A stretch of 34,135 nucleotides of DNA, taken from positions 1-34,135 of the forward strand of contig CADDYU010000032.1 of NCBI GenBank assembly GCA_902810705.1, read 5' to 3'. The notes below the pieces were generated by a model. That model had not been told where the DNA came from and did no database searches. It was given only the letters and a program-made list of their open reading frames with translations. The position numbers and the translations under genes are program-made. Source of the stretch: Methylococcaceae bacterium. Lineage in GTDB: Bacteria > Pseudomonadota > Gammaproteobacteria > Methylococcales > Methylococcaceae. This document shows positions 1 to 6,986 of this stretch, piece by piece (position 1 is the first letter of the stretch; every line of letters starts with the position of its first letter).

Positions 1-77
1 AGATAAGGGGCAACAAACGCCCACTCGTCGTCAGACACATCGCTCGGATACGGTTTTCGGGAAGTCGGAGTAGTCAT
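1..77 (-). CDS. IS5-family transposase, N-terminal fragment (runs off the left edge)
   Basis: Reading the minus strand from the ATG at 77 gives an open frame to the window edge. It encodes about 25 residues that include KPYPSDVSDDEWAFVAPY. This is the typical amino-terminal signature of IS5-family transposases (form KPYPTDVSDEEWAFVAPYL). The frame is too short to be found as a complete ORF, and the catalytic DDE domain must lie outside the window. I see no stop codon or frameshift in the visible part, so activity cannot be judged. The family assignment rests on this motif alone, supported by the IS-end-like sequence just upstream of the start. Confidence 0.8.
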   Translation of the reverse strand, partial: MTTPTSRKPYPSDVSDDEWAFVAPY

Positions 78-121
78 GCCTACTCCTGACTCCTGCCTCA
101 GAAAAAGTTCACAACAGCCTC
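1..121 (-). mobile_element. IS5-family insertion sequence, transposase-start end
   Basis: The transposase starts at 77. About 45 bp upstream of it, read on the minus strand, is AGGCTGTTGTGAAC followed by a T run, which looks like an IS terminal inverted repeat. The boundary with chromosomal DNA is placed near 120-121. It is followed by CTAG at 121-124, a sequence often chosen or duplicated by IS5-type elements. The other end is outside the window, so neither the inverted repeat nor a target duplication can be confirmed. Confidence 0.55.
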
Positions 122-280
122 TAGTGTGCGATTCGGCTCTGAACCCGGGGGACGTATTGGCCGCCAAGAAAGCCGCCAGACGGCGATACGGCGGGCGTGG
201 CGCGAATCCCGGTCAGCCCCTGCCCGGCATCGAAAGACTGGCGACACCGCCTCTTTAACTTTAAGAAGTTTGCCGTTCTC

Positions 281-346
281 CTGGCGGATGGATGATGGGC
301 ATTGCCGCCAGTGATGCGTGTTCCATGAACTTCCGGGCTACCCGGA
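281..346 (-). other. Two small inverted repeats after the response-regulator gene
   Basis: TCCGGG (332-337) and CCCGGA (341-346) form a perfect six-base dyad that straddles the response-regulator stop codon. CTGGCGG (281-287) and CCGCCAG (305-311) form a second, seven-base dyad. Either could fold in the transcript and slow degradation or aid termination. There is no run of U after the stems on the minus strand, so I do not call a classical intrinsic terminator. The rest of 122-337 shows nothing recognisable. Confidence 0.3.
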
Positions 347-1024
347 TGGTGCATCCAGCTTATAGCCGTATCCCCGGACGGTTTTTAGCAGTTTCTCCTC
401 ATGACCGTCGTCGATTTTCCGGCGCAGCTGGCGTACGTAAACGTCCACCACGTTAGTCAGGGGATCGGCGTTGTAGCCCCAGACTTGTTCCAGTATGCGC
501 GTTCGGCTCAAGACTTTGCCCGGCGCCTCCATGAAATATTCCAGCAAGGCGAATTCCTTGGGAGTGAGTTCTATGGGCTGGGCTCCGCGCCGCACTTCAT
601 GGGTTTCGCGGTTGAGGACGAGATCGGCGATCCTCAATTCCTTGGATTCCGGCTTGGCCTCGCCGCCCCGGCGGCGGAGCAGGGTCTCGATTCGGGCCAA
701 GAGTTCCTCGAAAGCGAAGGGCTTGGTCAAATAATCGTCCGCTCCCGAACGCAACCCGACGACCTTGTCCTGGACGGTATCCATGGCCGTCAGCATCAGA
801 ATGGGCGTTTCGACGCGGCGCGAGCGCAGCCATTCGCAGACTTCGAGGCCGTTCAAATCCGGCAATCCGAGATCCAGAATGATGAGCTGAAACTCTTCCG
901 ACAAGCCCAAGGCCATGGCTTCCTGACCGGTGGCCGCGACCTCGATCCGATACCCTTCGGTTCTCAAGCCTCTCCTGAGGAATTGCACAATGCGCTCGTC
1001 GTCTTCCACCAACAAAATGTCCAT
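338..1024 (-). CDS. OmpR-family two-component response regulator
   Basis: A 228-residue DNA-binding response regulator. The receiver domain covers about residues 1-115: acidic pair D8/D9, phospho-acceptor D51 in the LDLGLPDLNG stretch, T79 and K101 in LTKPF. A winged-helix trans_reg_C domain follows (about 130-226), with the LTPKEFALLEYF and VRGYGYKL signatures. The frame is open as far as 1228, but the receiver fold begins exactly at MDILLVEDDE, so the start is placed at 1024. That ATG lies 49 bases after the stop of the kinase gene, and the two are surely co-transcribed, kinase first. Residue pattern resembles CusR/TctD/QseB-type regulators, but the signal and target genes cannot be told. 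Confidence 0.93.
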   Translation of the reverse strand: MDILLVEDDERIVQFLRRGLRTEGYRIEVAATGQEAMALGLSEEFQLIILDLGLPDLNGLEVCEWLRSRRVETPILMLTAMDTVQDKVVGLRSGADDYLTKPFAFEELLARIETLLRRRGGEAKPESKELRIADLVLNRETHEVRRGAQPIELTPKEFALLEYFMEAPGKVLSRTRILEQVWGYNADPLTNVVDVYVRQLRRKIDDGHEEKLLKTVRGYGYKLDAPSG

Positions 1025-1073
1025 GCGGGTTTTAGTTTTTGGCGAAATTCGGTGTCGTGGTTTTAAGGCAGAT

Positions 1074-2942
1074 TTAGCGGTCCGCGGCGATCCGCGGCAG
1101 TGTAATCGTGAAACTCGTGCCGCTTCCCTCGACGCTTTCCACCGTGATTTTGCCGCCATGGGCTTCGACGATGGACTTGGCCATGGGTAATCCAAGGCCC
1201 GTGCCGTCCCGGCCGGAGCGACGCGCATTGCTGCTCCGGAAGTAGCGCTGGAAGATCGCTTCGAGATCCTGCGATGGTATGCCGATGCCTTGGTCGGTGA
1301 TGCTCAAGTGAGCGTGCCCGGAATCACTGCGTAGGGCGATATTGATCTGGCTCTTAGGATTCGAGTATTGGCACGCATTGTCGCCAAGTATGAATAGAAC
1401 CTGGCGTAACCGCGACGCATCGCCATGCACCCATACCGGCTCGGTCGGCGCTTCCAAAGTTACCGCGATGGACTTTTCCCGGCCGAGGACGCTGAGATCC
1501 TCGGCGGCTTCCGCCGTCAATTCCGATAAGTCCAGGGTTGCCCATTCAAACTGTAGACTCGCCATATCCGCCCGCGCGAGGAGCAGCAGATCGTTGACCA
1601 TCTTACTCTGTTGCATGGCAAGCTCGAGAATTCGCTGCAAGGCGTCCTTGTATTCCTCGGGATCCCGATCCTCGCCGCGCAAGGTCACTTCCGCCTCGCC
1701 ACGGATGACCGTGATGGGGGTGCGCAACTCGTGGCTGATGTCGGCGAAGAACGCCCGTCTCGTCTGATCCAGACGTTGAAGTTCCCGGTTCAATTTGTTG
1801 AGTTCAAGCGTCCGTTCGATGACTTTTTGTTCCAGCACGGCTTGAGCCTCGCTGAGCTGGTCCCGCTGGAGTTCCAATTCCCGAGCCATTTGATTGAAAT
1901 GCCTGGCGAGATAGCCGAATTCGTTGCGCGTGTCCACGGCAATGCGATAGGCGAGATTTCCGGCGGCGATTTCATGAGTGCCCCGCATCAAGGCCTCGAT
2001 CGGCCGCTTGATGCCCCGGAACAGAAAAAATCCGGCCGTCATGCTGAACAAGACCGCCGCAGAGCCGACCGCCAGGGCAATCCCGTGCAGCTTGCCGACT
2101 AAGGCGGTCATTTTTTCTTCGACCAAATGCGCCTGCATCCTTTCGCCGTCAACGGCGGCGGCGATCAGCGGTTCGAACTTCCGGCCTATTTCGGCCTCGA
2201 GAAATCTCGACAGCAACAGCAAGGCCTCGTCGCGTTGGCCCTGCCGTTGCAACTGCTCGATCTCCTCGAATCGATACATGCTGATTTCGAGAAACGCGGT
2301 GAGGCGAGCGACGCGTTCGGGCTCGGTGCTTTGCTCCGTCCGGTCCTCTGCGTTTACGGTCGCACCCGCCTCTTTCGTGATCAACTCCCGGAGTTGCGCG
2401 ATCGCCTGAAAGAGCCGCTTCTTTGAAAGCTCCACATCCGCTCGCTTGGCTTCTACGCTCGCCTCGGCACCATCGCCGAGAAGCAAGTCCAGGCGCTGCT
2501 TGAAATGGCGATAAGCCTCCTCGGAAAGCTGCTCATAGCGATCGAAAGCCTCATAGGCCAGCTGGCTTCGGTAGTAGTACTGGGCCACCTTTTCTGAACC
2601 CCAATACAACGCGAAACCGAGAAATATTACAAAGCCTAGGGAAACGCCAATCACCAAGGCCAGGCGGACTCGGAGCATGCTGAGTCGGACCGCGATTCGG
2701 CCGCCTCCCTTCGGCTTCAGGGCGCTTTGAAGACTTCGAGACTTGGTCTGCATTCGGAGGCGAAACGACGCGCCGGCTCCATTCGGCGATTCGGACAGGG
2801 AATCGTCCGGATCTTTGGGCTCCTCCTTGGCGCCCCTGGGGCTCGCATCCATCTTGTTGAGTGAGCTCATGGTTCTTTGGAGTAAAGCCTTGCTTTCTAT
2901 TTCGGAGAAGCCGATCGGCGGCCGAGAAAGGTTAGCTTTCAT
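1074..2942 (-). CDS. Membrane sensor histidine kinase, partner of the downstream OmpR regulator
   Basis: A 622-residue sensor kinase in the inner membrane. From the first ATG it has a long hydrophilic N-terminus (1-90), TM1 (about 91-114), a helical, charged periplasmic domain of about 170 residues, TM2 (about 286-309), and HAMP (about 310-365). A short coiled coil follows, then HisKA with phospho-acceptor H404 in DISHELRTP. The HATPase domain has the N box (GDNACQYS), DQGIGIP, and GTGLGLPMAKSIVEAHGG. All catalytic boxes are present, so this is an active-looking kinase. The start is uncertain: no good ribosome binding site precedes 2942, and in-frame ATGs at 2870, 2852, 2753 and 2678 would shorten or remove the N-terminal extension. 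The ligand is unknown. Confidence 0.92.
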   Translation of the reverse strand: MKANLSRPPIGFSEIESKALLQRTMSSLNKMDASPRGAKEEPKDPDDSLSESPNGAGASFRLRMQTKSRSLQSALKPKGGGRIAVRLSMLRVRLALVIGVSLGFVIFLGFALYWGSEKVAQYYYRSQLAYEAFDRYEQLSEEAYRHFKQRLDLLLGDGAEASVEAKRADVELSKKRLFQAIAQLRELITKEAGATVNAEDRTEQSTEPERVARLTAFLEISMYRFEEIEQLQRQGQRDEALLLLSRFLEAEIGRKFEPLIAAAVDGERMQAHLVEEKMTALVGKLHGIALAVGSAAVLFSMTAGFFLFRGIKRPIEALMRGTHEIAAGNLAYRIAVDTRNEFGYLARHFNQMARELELQRDQLSEAQAVLEQKVIERTLELNKLNRELQRLDQTRRAFFADISHELRTPITVIRGEAEVTLRGEDRDPEEYKDALQRILELAMQQSKMVNDLLLLARADMASLQFEWATLDLSELTAEAAEDLSVLGREKSIAVTLEAPTEPVWVHGDASRLRQVLFILGDNACQYSNPKSQINIALRSDSGHAHLSITDQGIGIPSQDLEAIFQRYFRSSNARRSGRDGTGLGLPMAKSIVEAHGGKITVESVEGSGTSFTITLPRIAADR

Positions 2943-3218
2943 GACCGGGCCAGCGGTATTACAGGGCTCGCTTAGCGACTTGTAAAGCCGTTCAACTAGC
3001 GAGAGATCTCGTCGTCCCGGTCAAGAACAGGGGTGCCATTTTTCGCGATCATCGATGTAGCGCTCCCAATTTTTCCATCCTGCGATCGCATGGAGGTAAA
3101 TCATCGGCTGTCGGAGGGTATTCTAGGTCCTTTCTTTTGCCAAAACAGAGGGTTGCCAGGGCTTTTTTAAAAGGCTTTATGCTCGAAATTTAGGGAAAAG
3201 ATGTAATAAAGATAAATC

Positions 3219-3698
3219 TGTAACAATTATGAGAGCCTCTGAAAAGTGTCTAAAAATTATATAACAAGCGATTTTTTGATTCATTAGAGTAGCAGTATTT
3301 AATGAGTATATAGCCCACTGATGAATTAACTACTCAGGGTTTTCTAAAAAATGTAACAGAATAAACACATTTTATCCGAGAAAAAATAGGATTTGCTAAG
3401 ATGTCTTGAAAAAGTGCAGTTTCTTTTTGGTACTAGGTCGTAATAATTTTGTAATTTTGGTGTGGAGATTATTTCTTTTTTAGCGTATTCTTTTTTTAAA
3501 ATTAGTGCGTTACGATTCATGCCAAGCATCGGTTCGGCGGAATAGGACATATCTCTAAATTGAGGCGTTGTTATGTATCCATTTAGAAGAATTCTCAAAA
3601 TTAGGATTTTGGAGTTACATGTGTAACATCATTTGGAGATCGGAAGACCCAGCCCCCGATTTATGGTAGGGGTCCCAACCACTGAAAAATTTGTAACA
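3219..3698 (+). promoter_or_regulatory. Cluster of TGTAACA words, possible regulator binding sites
   Basis: TGTAACA occurs in the same orientation at 3219-3225, 3352-3358, 3622-3628 and 3692-3698. The third copy is part of a dyad, GTTACA-TG-TGTAAC (3614-3627). The region is AT-rich, so chance copies are more likely than elsewhere, but four exact seven-base copies within 480 bases and one dyad is suggestive. I do not know a regulator with this exact site. Confidence 0.3.
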
Positions 3699-4065
3699 GG
3701 CTGTTTTTGCATCATGTGCTTGCCAGCTAACGGCTTGAGATTGGGCACGATGCCTGGATTAACTAAATGGAACGGCTCATTGCCATCGCATCGATACATT
3801 CCTGGAGCAGGGATCGTTATTACAGCCTGCCATGTTCGAGACTTAAGAATCATGGGCTTAGGCCATCGAAATGGTTCCGTGCCCCCACTCGTCCTCGCGC
3901 CTGCTCTGGGAAGTGTTGAGAAGCCGGCGGCGCACAGGGTTATGGTACGGGGCGCCTTAAGTAGCGTGGCAGGGTTCGACCGCTCGCAACCACTCCCTAC
4001 TGAAAGCGCCCCAGCACAGTACGAAATTTGCTCCGAAGATCATGGAACTCAACCATTACTACTTT

Positions 4066-4091
4066 TTAAGGATGCCCTTAATGGCTTTTTT
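4066..4091 (+). terminator. Weak intrinsic terminator or attenuator in the EPS leader
   Basis: TTAAGG (4066-4071) and CCTTAA (4076-4081) form a perfect six-base stem with a four-base loop. A T run follows at 4086-4091, with more T-rich sequence after it. The stem has few GC pairs, so termination would be weak. It lies about 140 bases before the first EPS gene. It could end a transcript coming from 3600-4060 or act as an attenuator for the EPS operon. Confidence 0.35.
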
Positions 4092-4228
4092 CATCCTTTT
4101 TTAATCTTTTTCCAACGGGTTCGCTCATCTTTGGCTTTTAGGCTAATGCCAAACGGTTGTGGCTATTCAGCTACATGATATCCCGAGATAACTCTATTTA
4201 CCCAAATCAATAACAAGAGGTTGAGTAT

Positions 4229-5656
4229 ATGCCGCTCGGTGTTGGAAGCATGTTTAAAGGCCTTTTCAGGCAATACGGGCATACGGTCATCGTGCTGCTT
4301 CGTGTTCTGGACATCGCCATGCTCCTAGGCGGAGGCTGGCTGGCCTATTTCGCCTGGCACCAACGATGGGATGTGGACCAGCACCATCGCATTGTTATCG
4401 TGCTCGGCGCCTTTGCCGCCATCATTTTTTTCGAAATCGCCCAAATCTATCGTCCTTGGCGAGGCGATGCGATGCGGGGAGAAATCGCCCGCATTCTGAG
4501 AGCCTGGGTATCTTCCCTGGTCCTGGTGGTGGCAGTAGTTATGCTGGTCCGGCTCCAGATCAGGCTCGAATCCAGCTACCGCTGGATAACCACTTGGGGG
4601 GTGCTGGGGTTCTTGCTCGTGGTCACCGCCCGCGTCCTGCTATCGAGGCTGCTGTGCTGGCTGCGGAGTAGAGGCTGGTCCCAAGGCCGCATCATTATGG
4701 TGGGATTGAGCCAGATGGCCATCGCTTCGAGCCGGCAATTGAACGAATCGCCCTGGGCGGGCTTGCAGGTGATCGGCTATATCGACGATCGGGCCGAGTC
4801 GAGATTTTCTGTCGGTGATTTCTCCTTGCCTCGATTGGGCAGTTTGCAAGATTTGGCCGCCATTGTGGCGCGCGAGGCGATTGATGAAGTATGGGTGGCT
4901 TTCCCGCTCCAGGGCGACTCCCGCGCGGAACGGGTGTTCTACGAATTGCGGCATCTGCCCGTCAATATTCGCCTGGTGATTGACTGCTTCGCTTTCAAGA
5001 TGAGCAAGTTCCTCAATCTCAACGAAATCGCCGGGATTCCGACCCTCGATATTTCGGTATCGCCCTTGCACGGCATCAACCGCTACATCAAGGAGGCGGA
5101 AGATCGGGTGCTCGCCTTCCTGCTGTTGCTTTTGGTTGCCCCGGCCATGTTGCTCATCGCAATCGGCGTCAAGCTAAGCTCACCGGGACCTGTGTTTTAC
5201 CGGCAGGAGCGAGTGGGCTGGAACAATCGCTCATTCTACATGTTGAAGTTCCGCTCCATGCCGGTGGACGCCGAGGCAAACACCGGCCCCGTCTGGGCCA
5301 AGCCCGGCGAAAGACGCGCCACTCCCTTTGGCGCGTTCCTCCGCAAAACTAGCCTGGATGAATTACCGCAGCTGATCAACGTGCTTAAGGGAGACATGTC
5401 GCTGGTGGGGCCGCGCCCGGAACGCCCGGATTTTGTGGAAGTGTTCAAGGATCAGGTGCCGAACTACATGAAAAAGCACATGGTGAAAGCAGGTATCACC
5501 GGCTGGGCACAGGTGAACGGCTGGCGGGGAAACACCGACTTGGCCAAACGCATTGAGCATGACCTTTATTACATCCACCATTGGTCGGTCTGGTTCGATC
5601 TGGAAATTGCCTTGAAAACCGTAATTTACGGTTTTGTGAACAAGAATGCTTATTGA
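4229..5656 (+). CDS. Undecaprenyl-phosphate sugar phosphotransferase (EPS chain initiation)
   Basis: A 475-residue polyisoprenyl-phosphate hexose-1-phosphate transferase of the WcaJ/WbaP type. It would load the first sugar phosphate onto undecaprenyl phosphate at the inner membrane. Four N-terminal hydrophobic segments (about 18-41, 53-70, 92-108, 119-140) precede a CoA-binding/Rossmann-like region (about 150-280). A further hydrophobic segment (about 293-314) leads into the bacterial sugar transferase domain: VFYRQERVG, FYMLKFRSM, the catalytic Asp-Glu pair D377/E378 in LDELPQ, and GPRPERP. AGAGG eight bases upstream supports the ATG at 4229; ATG 4250 is an alternative. It is the first gene of the EPS cluster. 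The sugar (glucose or galactose) cannot be read from sequence. Confidence 0.93.
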   Translation: MPLGVGSMFKGLFRQYGHTVIVLLRVLDIAMLLGGGWLAYFAWHQRWDVDQHHRIVIVLGAFAAIIFFEIAQIYRPWRGDAMRGEIARILRAWVSSLVLVVAVVMLVRLQIRLESSYRWITTWGVLGFLLVVTARVLLSRLLCWLRSRGWSQGRIIMVGLSQMAIASSRQLNESPWAGLQVIGYIDDRAESRFSVGDFSLPRLGSLQDLAAIVAREAIDEVWVAFPLQGDSRAERVFYELRHLPVNIRLVIDCFAFKMSKFLNLNEIAGIPTLDISVSPLHGINRYIKEAEDRVLAFLLLLLVAPAMLLIAIGVKLSSPGPVFYRQERVGWNNRSFYMLKFRSMPVDAEANTGPVWAKPGERRATPFGAFLRKTSLDELPQLINVLKGDMSLVGPRPERPDFVEVFKDQVPNYMKKHMVKAGITGWAQVNGWRGNTDLAKRIEHDLYYIHHWSVWFDLEIALKTVIYGFVNKNAY

Positions 5657-5701
5657 TTTAAGTTTGAGTTAAAAGCCCCGGCCAAGGGGAGGTCATCATC
5701 C

Positions 5702-6859
5702 ATGTTGTCTTTAGCACCTTTCAAGCAAATTGGAGTAAGCGTTTTCCACAACGGCAGGCTGACGGTTTGGCTGCTCGTGCTGATGGTTGTCTTGCCGCAA
5801 ACGGCGTGCATGTTCGCGCCCGGGATGAATAAACAGGACAAGGAATTATCGGACGTCGAGCTTCCAGTAATGCAAAACGGCAAGCTGGTTTCGCAAAAGG
5901 TGGCGATTACGCCAATTACGGCCAACCTCATCATCGAGCGTGAACGGAACAATACCCGGCAAGTGCCGACTCCCCCCCCGGAACCTGCCGAAACGGCTTA
6001 CAAGATCGGCCCCCACGATCGATTGCAGATCACCGTGTGGGACCATCCCGAACTGAACGATCCGGGCGGCGAAAACATCTTGCCCGAGCTCGCCGGAAAG
6101 GTGGTGGGAGACGATGGAACCATCTTCTATCCCTATGTCGGCACCCTGCCCGTGGCGGGTAAAACCGTCGGCGAGGTTCGGGACATGCTGGTCCAGGGGC
6201 TCTCGACCTATTTCAAGAAGGTCAAGCTCGACGTTCGCGTATTGTCCTTCATGAGCCATAAAGTCTACGTGGTGGGTGAGGTCAAGTTTCCGGGCATCCA
6301 ATCCATGACCGAGGCACCATTGACGGTGGCGGAAGCCATCAGCCGCGCTGGCGGCGTCACGCCGGAAGCCGATTTGAGTAACGTCACCTTGTCCCGGGGC
6401 GACAAGCTTTATCCCATAAACCTCCTGGCGCTGTACGAACAGGGAAACAATGGCCAGAACCAGTACCTCAAGGACGGCGATGTCCTCAATATTCCCGATA
6501 GGAAACAGAATAAGGTGTTCGTGACCGGCGAGGTTACCACCCAAAAGACGCTGCAAATCCACAAAGGCAAGTTGACCCTCGCCGAGGCCCTTGAGGAAGC
6601 TCAAGGCGTCAAGTTTGACACTGCAAGGACTGAAGATATTTACGTGATCCGTGGCGCTCAGGCCAAGCCGGAAATCTTCCGGCTCAACGCGGAATCGCCG
6701 GATGCCTTGATTCTGGCCGACCGTTTCCAGCTGCAGCCCCATGATGTCGTGTACGTAAGCACCGCCGGCATTACCCGATGGTCCCGCTCGATCAACCAGC
6801 TCATTCCCTCGACCTTCGGCCAGCTCATGACCCGGGGCGCGTTTTATACGGGATTTTAA
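5702..6859 (+). CDS. wza: Outer-membrane polysaccharide export protein, Wza type
   Basis: A 385-residue Wza/EpsA-like exporter that forms the outer-membrane polysaccharide channel. An N-terminal hydrophobic segment (about 20-33) ends in LPQTAC, so C36 is a likely lipidation site, although Gln at -3 is atypical. The polysaccharide export domain (about 98-187, beginning YKIGPHDRLQITVWDHPE) is followed by two SLBB domains (about 188-265, VYVVGEVKFPG; and 271-355, VFVTGEV). A C-terminal amphipathic stretch (RSINQLIPSTFGQL) would form the outer-membrane helix barrel. Length agrees with E. coli Wza (379). A strong GGGGAGG about nine bases upstream supports the start. It lies 45 bases after the initiating transferase and 127 before wzc. 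Confidence 0.93.
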   Translation: MLSLAPFKQIGVSVFHNGRLTVWLLVLMVVLPQTACMFAPGMNKQDKELSDVELPVMQNGKLVSQKVAITPITANLIIERERNNTRQVPTPPPEPAETAYKIGPHDRLQITVWDHPELNDPGGENILPELAGKVVGDDGTIFYPYVGTLPVAGKTVGEVRDMLVQGLSTYFKKVKLDVRVLSFMSHKVYVVGEVKFPGIQSMTEAPLTVAEAISRAGGVTPEADLSNVTLSRGDKLYPINLLALYEQGNNGQNQYLKDGDVLNIPDRKQNKVFVTGEVTTQKTLQIHKGKLTLAEALEEAQGVKFDTARTEDIYVIRGAQAKPEIFRLNAESPDALILADRFQLQPHDVVYVSTAGITRWSRSINQLIPSTFGQLMTRGAFYTGF

Positions 6860-6872
6860 GGAGCCGAGTCTA

Positions 6873-6896
6873 GCGGAAGCATAGGGTGTCTTCCGC
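6873..6896 (+). other. Hairpin between wza and wzc, with ops-like sequence
   Basis: GCGGAAG (6873-6879) and CTTCCGC (6890-6896) form a perfect seven-base stem with a ten-base loop. No T run follows, so it is unlikely to be a strong terminator. The left arm lies in AGCGGAAGCAT (6872-6882), which differs at two positions from the GGCGGTAGCNT ops element that recruits RfaH in polysaccharide operons. It could be an mRNA processing, pausing or attenuation site. Confidence 0.3.
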
Positions 6897-6986
6897 AAAG
6901 GCGGGAAGTCGCGGTTCGGCCTTTTAGATTGCCTTGGTTCCCAGCGGATTTTATAGAAAGAAAAAAGAAAAACGGTAAAGCCACAT

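Larger units (their letters stand above)
2943..4228. other. Long gene-poor region upstream of the EPS cluster
   Basis: About 1.3 kb with no gene I can support. Positions 2943-3180 have ordinary composition. Positions 3181-3610 are strikingly AT-rich, with many T and A runs. Composition returns to normal at 3640-4030, then becomes T-rich again to 4140. An 84-residue minus-strand frame (3344-3598) and overlapping frames on both strands at 3629-4178 are not recognisable. The block carries repeated TGTAACA words and a terminator-like hairpin, listed separately. Position and composition suggest a regulatory region for the EPS operon or scar DNA from an old insertion. Confidence 0.6.

Noticed and set aside
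401..1066. 221-codon plus-strand frame opposite the response regulator
   Set aside because: It is a shadow of the receiver and DNA-binding domains, with no protein-family features.
1025..1228. 68-codon upstream extension of the response-regulator frame
   Set aside because: It overlaps the 3' end of the kinase gene and has no receiver-domain sequence; the receiver begins exactly at the ATG at 1024.
3344..3598. 84-codon minus-strand frame in the AT-rich island
   Set aside because: Low-complexity translation, no ribosome binding site and no recognised motif; kept only as part of the island description.
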